Shown one piece after another: positions 6,248 to 10,077 of a stretch of DNA of 10,077 nt (position 1 is its first letter; every line of letters begins with the position of its first letter). The notes beneath the pieces are model-generated. The model saw only the letters and a program-made list of their open reading frames with translations. It did not search any database and had not been told where the DNA came from. The DNA comes from a bacterium. GTDB taxonomy: Bacteria; Spirochaetota; UBA4802; UBA5550. The stretch covers positions 1 to 10,077 of the forward strand of contig JAAENB010000725.1 in assembly GCA_024224995.1 (NCBI GenBank). The letters are read 5' to 3'. Position numbers and translations under genes: made by a program.

Positions 6248-6273
6248 TGCCGGAATAATATAAAACTCCGGCA
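6248..6273 (+). terminator. Hairpin after the third lipoprotein gene
   Basis: TGCCGGA (6248-6254) pairs with TCCGGCA (6267-6273) around a 12-base AT loop, 16 bases after the stop at 6231. Flanking bases extend the stem with one G-T pair. There is no T-run after it. It forms the first part of a block repeated at 7080-7149. Confidence 0.5.
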
Positions 6274-6359
6274 GGCTCCTTCTAACATCATATCACCCTT
6301 AATCGCCAAACCAGGCTTAACCTCAAACAACATTAGCATCATATACAATCCTAAATTGA
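6248..6359. repeat. Non-coding block also present at 7080-7149
   Basis: Both copies begin with a TGCCGGA..TCCGGCA hairpin and continue GGCTCCNTCTAACATCAT, then AGCATCATATACAATCCT and AATTGA. This copy carries about 40 extra bases between the two CATCATA words, so the other copy probably lost them (or this one gained them) by recombination between short direct repeats. Each copy follows the stop of a plus-strand gene (6231 and 7035). Confidence 0.7.
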
Positions 6360-6376
6360 GGCTGTCATTTTATCCA

Positions 6377-6427
6377 CAGTCAAAACAACCACAGCGCACG
6401 CAGGAATTGCCCGGCGCAAATCACCAA
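6377..6427. repeat. Second copy of the lipoprotein-upstream block
   Basis: This is the counterpart of 3383-3434. Here no gene follows in the matching orientation, so it looks like a leftover of a rearrangement. The sequence to 6533 is otherwise AT-rich, and I see no gene in it. Confidence 0.5.
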
Positions 6428-6533
6428 CCCAGGTTAAACACATTACGATAATAATTGAAAATAAATCTTTTTTTTAATTTATTCATTAAAAAGTGCTTGA
6501 AATATATTCCCGTATAGTTAAATTGTGTTTAGT

Positions 6534-6568
6534 CTTTTTGGTGCAAAACAATTTTTTGTACCAAAAAG
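6534..6568. other. AT-rich 15-bp hairpin next to a terminator
   Basis: CTTTTTGGTGCAAAA (6534-6548) pairs with TTTTGTACCAAAAAG (6554-6568), with one G-T wobble and a five-base loop. It abuts directly on the terminator at 6569-6602, giving two hairpins in a row. No gene ends within 200 bases on the plus strand, so what they terminate is unclear. Confidence 0.6.
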
Positions 6569-6602
6569 AAAAGCCCCATCTCCAGCAAGAGATGAGGCTT
6601 TT
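6569..6602. terminator. Strong bidirectional rho-independent terminator
   Basis: AAAAGCCCCATCTC (6569-6582) pairs with GAGATGAGGCTTTT (6589-6602) over 14 bases with one mismatch and a six-base loop. The A-run on one side and T-run on the other suit termination in both directions. Confidence 0.8.
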
Positions 6603-6606
6603 CCGG

Positions 6607-6671
6607 GACAATTCTTACGAAGAGCCCACATGTAACAACTATGTAAAAACGGCTCTTCCGAAGAATTTGTC
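6607..6671. repeat. 65-bp imperfect inverted repeat
   Basis: The arms 6607-6626 (GACAATTCTTACGAAGAGCC) and 6651-6671 pair with two mismatched positions and a one-base bulge around a 24-base AT-rich loop. Such long, isolated stems are seen in miniature inverted-repeat elements and in small structured RNAs. I see no target-site duplication, and no second copy in this window. Confidence 0.6.
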
Positions 6672-6687
6672 AACTAAAAAAAATTCT

Positions 6688-6710
6688 CACTTCGGCTCCG
6701 CTCAGTGACC
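6688..6710. repeat. REP-like palindromic repeat, copy 1 of 3
   Basis: The 23-base unit (CACTTCGGCTCCGCTCAGTG plus ACC) is identical in three places: 6688-6710, 6987-7009 and 7042-7064. Inner arms CACT/AGTG form a short stem. This copy lies 29 bases before the start of the 98-residue gene. Units of this TTCGGCTCCGCTCAG type are widely dispersed in several bacterial phyla. Confidence 0.8.
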
Positions 6711-6738
6711 CGGAGTGAATTCTTTAAGGAGGCAGCCA

Positions 6739-7035
6739 ATGCCGCAAAAACAGGAAAATACTATAAACAGGACCCCGAAGAAGGCTTCGGAGTTTGTTGT
6801 CCGGGTAAGCCTGGACCAGGGGGAGAAAGAGAGCCTGGAGATGATGCTAAAAGAGATCATATTAAATCTTCCCCTTGATGAGGAGTCAGATGAAGAGCTG
6901 TATCGATCCGACCTCTGCGGGGCGCAGTTCAAATTGAATTTGTATGGATACGAAATGAGAGCGCTTCGGAGGTTGTTCCGGAAGGTCACTTCGGCTCCGC
7001 TCAGTGACCCGGTTGCCAGTGACCCGGTGCCGTGA
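6739..7035 (+). CDS. Small charged protein of unknown function, C-terminus made from a palindromic repeat
   Basis: The start at 6739 is preferred because TAAGGAGG lies seven bases upstream; an in-frame ATG at 6715 lies upstream of that site and is unlikely to be used. The product has 98 residues. A lysine-rich N-terminus is followed by EFVVRVSL, a helical segment (GEKESLEMMLKEIILNL, 36-52), an acidic loop (DEESDEEL) and a basic helix near the end (YEMRALRRLFRK). There is no signal peptide or membrane segment. The last 16 residues (VTSAPLSDPVASDPVP) are encoded by a copy of the REP-like repeat and its partial echo. I do not recognise the family; a nucleic-acid-binding or regulatory role is possible but unsupported. 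It lies between terminator structures at 6569-6602 and 7080-7105. Confidence 0.7.
   Translation: MPQKQENTINRTPKKASEFVVRVSLDQGEKESLEMMLKEIILNLPLDEESDEELYRSDLCGAQFKLNLYGYEMRALRRLFRKVTSAPLSDPVASDPVP
6987..7009. repeat. REP-like palindromic repeat, copy 2 of 3, inside a gene
   Basis: It is identical over 23 bases to the copies at 6688 and 7042. Here the flanking GG extends the stem to GGTCACT (6984-6990) and AGTGACC (7003-7009). It lies in the 3' end of the 98-residue gene and is translated, and an incomplete echo (CAGTGACCCGGT) follows at 7017-7028. Confidence 0.8.
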
Positions 7036-7041
7036 ACAAGG

Positions 7042-7064
7042 CACTTCGGCTCCGCTCAGTGACC
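7042..7064. repeat. REP-like palindromic repeat, copy 3 of 3
   Basis: It is identical to the copies at 6688-6710 and 6987-7009 and starts six bases after the stop of the 98-residue gene. The gene is thus bracketed by this repeat, and the third copy could contribute to ending or protecting its mRNA. Confidence 0.8.
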
Positions 7065-7079
7065 AAATGAGAGTCTCCC

Positions 7080-7149
7080 TGCCGGAAGAATAAAATTCTC
7101 CGGCAGGCTCCCTCTAACATCATAAGCATCATATACAATCCTGAATTGA
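7080..7149. repeat. Hairpin and second copy of the 6248-6359 block
   Basis: TGCCGGAAGAAT (7080-7091) pairs with ATTCTCCGGCA (7095-7105) with a one-base bulge, a stem of 11 pairs and a three-base loop. It is the more stable of the two copies and a probable terminator for the 98-residue gene. The remainder matches 6274-6359 apart from the missing internal 40 or so bases. Confidence 0.7.
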
Positions 7150-7180
7150 AAGACTAAAGCAAAAATAAGGATCGACCAGG

Positions 7181-8110
7181 CTAATTTATTCTCCATACGG
7201 ACTTAATCCATTTAATCAATGCCCAATCTTCTTCCGGCGGCTTTTTAGGAATAATGACCTTTGTCTCAAGCGGCTTTTTTACCTGTTTTGATAAGACGCT
7301 GATCTTTTTAAAATTATTTATATCACTTTTTATTTTTTTTGTAATAGCAAACCTGATTTTTGTTCCATCCAGTTTTTTATTATCATCGCTTCTGGCTCCG
7401 TCATTGGACCCTAATTTCCCCGCTCCCCATGATAATCCTGTTTTTATTTTAGACTCCGCGTGAATAGCCATTCCCCGCCCACTCAATACACCATCGGCCC
7501 ATCCTCCTTTATAAGTATCACCATTCCTCCAGGTATAGAGCCCTTCCCCATCTATTATACCGGATGCCCATGTCCCATCATATTTATCACCATTTTTCCA
7601 GGTATAAATCCCATCGCCATCTATTATGCCGGATGCCCATTCTCCATCATACGTATCTCCATTCTTCCAGGTATAAAGCCCTTTTCCATGGCGCTTATTT
7701 TTCTGCCAATTTCCTTCATATGATCCACCTGAGTATTCCATCTTCCCGGAACCATTTCGATAATCATCTTTCCAGTTCCCTTTATATTCCTCCCCGGCTT
7801 TCCATGAATAAGTACCATTATGCCGTTTATCATCCTTCCACTTCCCGGTATATTTATCACCGGATCTCCATGTATAAGTTCCATAATCTCGTTTATCATC
7901 CTTCCAGCTCCCGGTATACGTATCCCCGGATTCCCATGTATAAGTTCCTTTTCCGTCCCTTTTATAATTTTTAAAATTACCGGAATATATATCATTATCA
8001 TATTTATATTCCCCTTCACCATTTTCACAATCACCTTCCAGGCATTTCGCGTATAATTCGATTGAGATGAGGGTTAAAAAAAATATGAGCATTATTTTCA
8101 GAAATTTCAT
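7181..8110 (-). CDS. Secreted MORN-repeat protein
   Basis: The 309-residue protein has a signal peptide (MKFLKIMLIFFLTLISIELYA) with likely cleavage near residue 21. Eight MORN repeats of about 22-23 residues run from about 31 to 213, with the pattern G-x-G-x-Y-x-W-x-x-G-D-x-Y-x-G-x-W (for example GKGTYTWESGDTYTGSWKDD). Repeats six and seven are almost identical (ASGIIDG). Two cysteines (23 and 28) precede the array. After about 214 comes a Lys/Ser-rich tail ending in Trp-containing helices (EEDWALIKWIKSVWRIN). MORN arrays form beta-sheet rods that bind lipids or proteins, so an envelope or secreted scaffold role fits. The start at 8110 is chosen for GGAGAGG upstream and for the signal peptide, rather than an in-frame codon at 8158. 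A TATAAT (8166-8161, minus strand) could be its -10, but no good -35 is seen. Confidence 0.88.
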   Translation of the reverse strand: MKFLKIMLIFFLTLISIELYAKCLEGDCENGEGEYKYDNDIYSGNFKNYKRDGKGTYTWESGDTYTGSWKDDKRDYGTYTWRSGDKYTGKWKDDKRHNGTYSWKAGEEYKGNWKDDYRNGSGKMEYSGGSYEGNWQKNKRHGKGLYTWKNGDTYDGEWASGIIDGDGIYTWKNGDKYDGTWASGIIDGEGLYTWRNGDTYKGGWADGVLSGRGMAIHAESKIKTGLSWGAGKLGSNDGARSDDNKKLDGTKIRFAITKKIKSDINNFKKISVLSKQVKKPLETKVIIPKKPPEEDWALIKWIKSVWRIN

Positions 8111-8203
8111 ATTTCCTCTCCGGTTTAACAGGTTTAAATCATAATGATAAGAAACCATTGATTATAACTGTCATTTTACCCGCCGTATGGATTGATACAA
8201 TAC

Positions 8204-8232
8204 AACTTTTTTTCGTAATTTAAAAAAAAGTT
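8204..8232. other. A/T-tract hairpin in the divergent intergenic region
   Basis: AACTTTTTTT (8204-8213) pairs with AAAAAAAGTT (8223-8232) around a nine-base loop. It sits between the divergent MORN gene and the frameshifted gene at 8370. It may be a weak bidirectional terminator or a bent-DNA regulatory site. Confidence 0.4.
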
Positions 8233-8369
8233 TGTTACTTTTTGCCCGAAAATGATGCTTTATTAATAGAGGGTCAAGGAGAAATGTTCAGGGTGATAAT
8301 CATCGAGAGACGATTTTTCCCTTTTGTCTTGAGCCCTGTCCCTTTTTACCCCATTTCAAGGAGATTAGT

Positions 8370-8794
8370 ATGCTTATTAAAACTACGATAAATTTTAGAG
8401 TCCCCGTTCTGGAAAAAGTCACCGCCGCTGCCGAATCCCTGGGCATCTCTATTTCTCCATCGAAATGGGGCGGGCCGTTCTATATCAAGATGACGATCCT
8501 GATCCTGATAACTGGCACAAGTTCCATATCTCCTTCCGGGAAGATGATTTTGAATATTTCATGGATCTCCGAAAATTCCTTAAAAAGTCTGTTTCCGCGA
8601 TCCTGGCCTACGCTGTGGAAGAATACCTGGATACTCTCCTGGGCCTGACCCCCGAAGATCCCGGCAGAACGGATACTTATCGCTTCCACCATTATGTAAT
8701 GGGCTCCTCAGAGATGCATGGAGTGATTTCCTGGCAGCTTTTTTGGGGGCTGCCGGAAAAAACAGCGGAATTACTTGAGTGCAAGCTCATTTAG
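8370..8794 (+). pseudogene. Frameshifted gene with two ribbon-helix-helix-like segments
   Basis: AAGGAG six bases upstream supports the ATG at 8370. The first frame gives MLIKTTINFRVPVLEKVTAA..LGIS, which resembles an RHH/CopG DNA-binding segment: a basic strand followed by a helix ending in L-G-I-S. That frame becomes unconvincing after about 8455. A second frame, usable from about 8456, continues sensibly with IEMGRAVLYQDDDPDPDNW and then WHKFHISFREDDFEYFMDLRKFLKK..SAILAYAVEEYL, a second strand-helix-helix pattern, and ends at 8794. The two parts fit one protein of about 140 residues broken by a -1 (or +2) shift in TCTATTTCTCC at about 8448-8458. I saw no strong slippery site, so mutation or a sequencing error is more likely than programmed shifting. 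If intact it would be a small DNA-binding regulator or antitoxin; no partner toxin is visible. Confidence 0.55.
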
Positions 8795-8887
8795 ATACAA
8801 AAACCGCTCAATAAAAAATCAGAACCGAAAGAACAGCCCCATAGCTGTGTCCGGGGAAATGACTTACCTAATATTATTTGATCCTCA

Positions 8888-9460
8888 TTATCCAAACAAC
8901 GGACATGTTAAGGGATAAGTTTCCCTGTAAATCTCGGTCTCTTCTTTGTTCCACTCAAAGAGTATTTTGTCCCACATGGTGGGGATTTTTTTCTCCTTCC
9001 TGGTTATGGCCTTATAAAAAGTGCTCGCCGTGCTTTCTATTTTCCCCAACATCTTGTCACGGTACTTTCCCTCCTCGTAGAAGGGCGGCATAAGGACTCC
9101 CAGGCTTCCCGCAATATCGAACCCGGCGTAGCGGAGAGAAAAATTCATGAATTTCAACGTCTCCTTTAAGCCGGTAATCTCTGCAGTGCAAACCATGAGA
9201 GTGGGCTTGCTAATGAGGTCCGCCTGGGGCAGATGGCAAAGATACATACATCTATCAAAAAAATTGATCAGCGCTGCGGACGGAACATGCCCGTATACCG
9301 GTGTTGCAAAAATCAGGGCGTTGGCATTTTTCATCTCCTCAACTATTCCGGGCGCATCATCCTTGATATGACAGAATCTTCCTTTTTTCAGACTTAAATT
9401 ACTACTCCCCAAAGACTCATAAAGCCTGAGTTAAATAATCTTGACGATAAAAATTTTCAT
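8888..9460 (-). pseudogene. Flavodoxin-fold FMN reductase / iron-sulfur flavoprotein family, N-terminal core deleted
   Basis: From a TTG at 9412 a frame of 174 codons encodes RFCHIKDDAPGIVEEM, then NALIFATPVYGHVPSAALINFFDR (split here by position: about residues 30-54), the conserved second half of the flavodoxin-like fold in NADPH-dependent FMN reductases and iron-sulfur flavoproteins. Those proteins normally begin with M-K-I-(L/F)-x-(I/V)-x-G-S-P-R-x-x-G-N-T, the FMN phosphate loop, followed by a C-x-x-C-x-x-C cluster. In the same frame at 9460 there is an ATG with MKIFIVKII, then a TAA at 9433-9431, and the loop and most cysteines are absent. I infer an internal deletion of roughly 40 residues. 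A shortened product from TTG cannot be excluded, but it should not bind FMN normally. Confidence 0.6.
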
Positions 9461-9500
9461 GGAACGACAGGAAATACGATGGGAGCCGATGCGTATAAAA

Positions 9501-9800
9501 TCACTCCGCGAAAAGTTCCGAGAGTTTGGTGCAGTCAAAAACAGTTTTGACTTTAGGATTAATCTTGCTGATAATAAAGCGTTTCTTTTTCTGGTTTTGA
9601 AACCGATAGAAGGTAATTAAAGCCCCCAGTCCCGAGCTATCAATAAATGTAAGGTCCGAGAGATCTATTTCGATATCATTATTAATCTCTTCCCCAATTT
9701 CAAACAACCGGTCTTTTAGAAATCCAGCATCACGCATGGTAATAATGCCTGCAAGACCAATGACAACGGGAATCCCGTTTTCTTCTACTGTTATATCCAT
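9501..9800 (-). CDS. STAS-domain anti-sigma-factor antagonist (SpoIIAA-like)
   Basis: The 99-residue protein is a single STAS domain of normal length. It opens with MDITVEENGIPVVIGLAGII, followed by IDLSDLTFIDSSGLGALI (45-62), where D-S-S-G-L-G is the hallmark and Ser55 corresponds to the phosphorylated serine of Bacillus SpoIIAA (Ser58). It ends KINPKVKTVFDCTKLSELF, typical of the last helix. In this family the unphosphorylated protein binds an anti-sigma kinase and so frees a sigma factor; a PP2C phosphatase reactivates it. No kinase, phosphatase or sigma-factor gene lies in the window, so its partners are elsewhere. I prefer the ATG at 9800 with AGGTGG about five bases upstream over a GTG at 9809 that overlaps that site. 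It is co-directional with the broken flavoprotein gene, 40 bases downstream of its stop. Confidence 0.9.
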   Translation of the reverse strand: MDITVEENGIPVVIGLAGIITMRDAGFLKDRLFEIGEEINNDIEIDLSDLTFIDSSGLGALITFYRFQNQKKKRFIISKINPKVKTVFDCTKLSELFAE

Positions 9801-9880
9801 AATTACCACCTAATATCTATCTATTTTAAATATAAGAGAGTCAATTGGCATTGTAAATTATTTTTTACGATATGATACGT

Positions 9881-9922
9881 GTCCTTTATTTCAGGACAAA
9901 AAAGTATCCTGAAATAGAGGAC
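9881..9922 (+). other. Strong 16-bp hairpin upstream of the STAS gene
   Basis: GTCCTTTATTTCAGGA (9881-9896) pairs with TCCTGAAATAGAGGAC (9907-9922) around a 10-base A-rich loop. The one imperfect position is U-G in a plus-strand RNA but A-C in a minus-strand RNA, which favours a plus-strand transcript. No T-run follows on either strand. It could be a terminator for a gene entering from the left, a palindromic regulatory site for the STAS gene, or a mobile repeat. Confidence 0.55.
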
Positions 9923-10077
9923 CATTTCAATACAAACTCTCAAGAAACTAAATTGTGCAAGTGAGCGGGCCTGGAAGCATCCCTCTTCTAAATGCTGCGG
10001 AGCGAGTTCCGAACGTTCTGCAGAGGTATTACTCCCGGTAGGCATAATTTACATTCCGGGTTGATATACCTTATATA
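9923..10077. other. Window end without an identifiable gene
   Basis: No frame in this stretch has a credible start with a ribosome binding site or a recognisable product. An eight-base palindrome GAACGTTC lies at about 10012-10019. Any gene beyond the right edge cannot be judged. Confidence 0.4.

Noticed and set aside
6493..6708. 71-residue plus-strand frame
   Set aside because: It runs straight through two strong hairpins, a long inverted repeat and a REP-like repeat, and has no ribosome binding site.
7460..8056. Several plus-strand open frames opposite the MORN gene
   Set aside because: They are repetitive mirror frames of the MORN repeats, with no ribosome binding sites or domain features.
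8284..8391. 35-codon leader frame with AAGGAG directly before its ATG
   Set aside because: The spacing between AAGGAG and ATG is only about two bases, the product has no recognisable features, and it overlaps the better-supported start at 8370. It remains possible as a leader peptide.
8448..8458. Programmed ribosomal frameshift
   Set aside because: No clear slippery heptamer, downstream stem or upstream Shine-Dalgarno-like stimulator was seen, so mutation or sequencing error is simpler.
9821..10045. 74-residue minus-strand frame upstream of the STAS gene
   Set aside because: It spans the 16-bp hairpin, lacks a ribosome binding site and has no recognisable content.
1..10077. Integron cassette array
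   Set aside because: The mix of small unknown genes and hairpins suggested one, but no paired attC-type core sites or integrase gene were seen, genes lie on both strands, and several have their own promoters.

Overview
This window looks like an accessory, surface-protein-rich stretch of a diderm bacterial chromosome. No gene in it identifies a taxon. Four weak clues point towards a spirochaete-like lineage: three lipoproteins with a relaxed lipobox (Phe-Met-Gly-Cys or Phe-Ile-Gly-Cys), a secreted MORN-repeat protein, an orphan STAS regulator, and short palindromic repeats between genes. Desulfobacterota or another diderm group remains possible. No core gene, tRNA, rRNA, transposase or CRISPR array was found.

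Layout, left to right. Positions 1-641 hold a palindromic repeat, a near-consensus sigma-70 promoter and a small four-helix membrane protein. Positions 608-847 (-) are a broken gene with recognisable tail-collar-type pieces in three frames. An AT-rich stretch then carries a promoter and an AT-rich gene for a secreted protein of unknown function (1256-2428), followed by a run of RNA-like hairpins.

The centre (2680-6231) is the most interesting part. It holds three paralogous lipoprotein genes: 2680-3315 (-), 3639-5150 (+) and 5380-6231 (+). They share the signal peptide, the Cys-Glu-Ala-Gly-Leu anchor and a Gly-Phe-Ser-Phe-Ser module, but end in unrelated domains: a phage tail-collar domain, a YadA-like repeat head plus a fibrinogen-type GGGWT domain, and an unrecognised beta-rich domain. 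The two plus-strand genes also share 5' leader blocks. I read this as a modular set of surface lipoproteins with a fixed anchor and exchangeable tips.

Positions 6232-7180 are dense in hairpins and duplicated non-coding blocks around a 98-residue gene whose 3' end is made of a palindromic repeat. The rest holds a secreted eight-repeat MORN protein (7181-8110, -), a frameshifted gene with two ribbon-helix-helix-like segments (8370-8794, +), a flavodoxin-fold flavoprotein gene that has lost its FMN-loop region (8888-9460, -), and an intact STAS anti-sigma-factor antagonist (9501-9800, -) behind a strong hairpin. Three decayed genes and several duplications mark the region as fast-changing. All calls are from reading the sequence by eye; no database search was possible.
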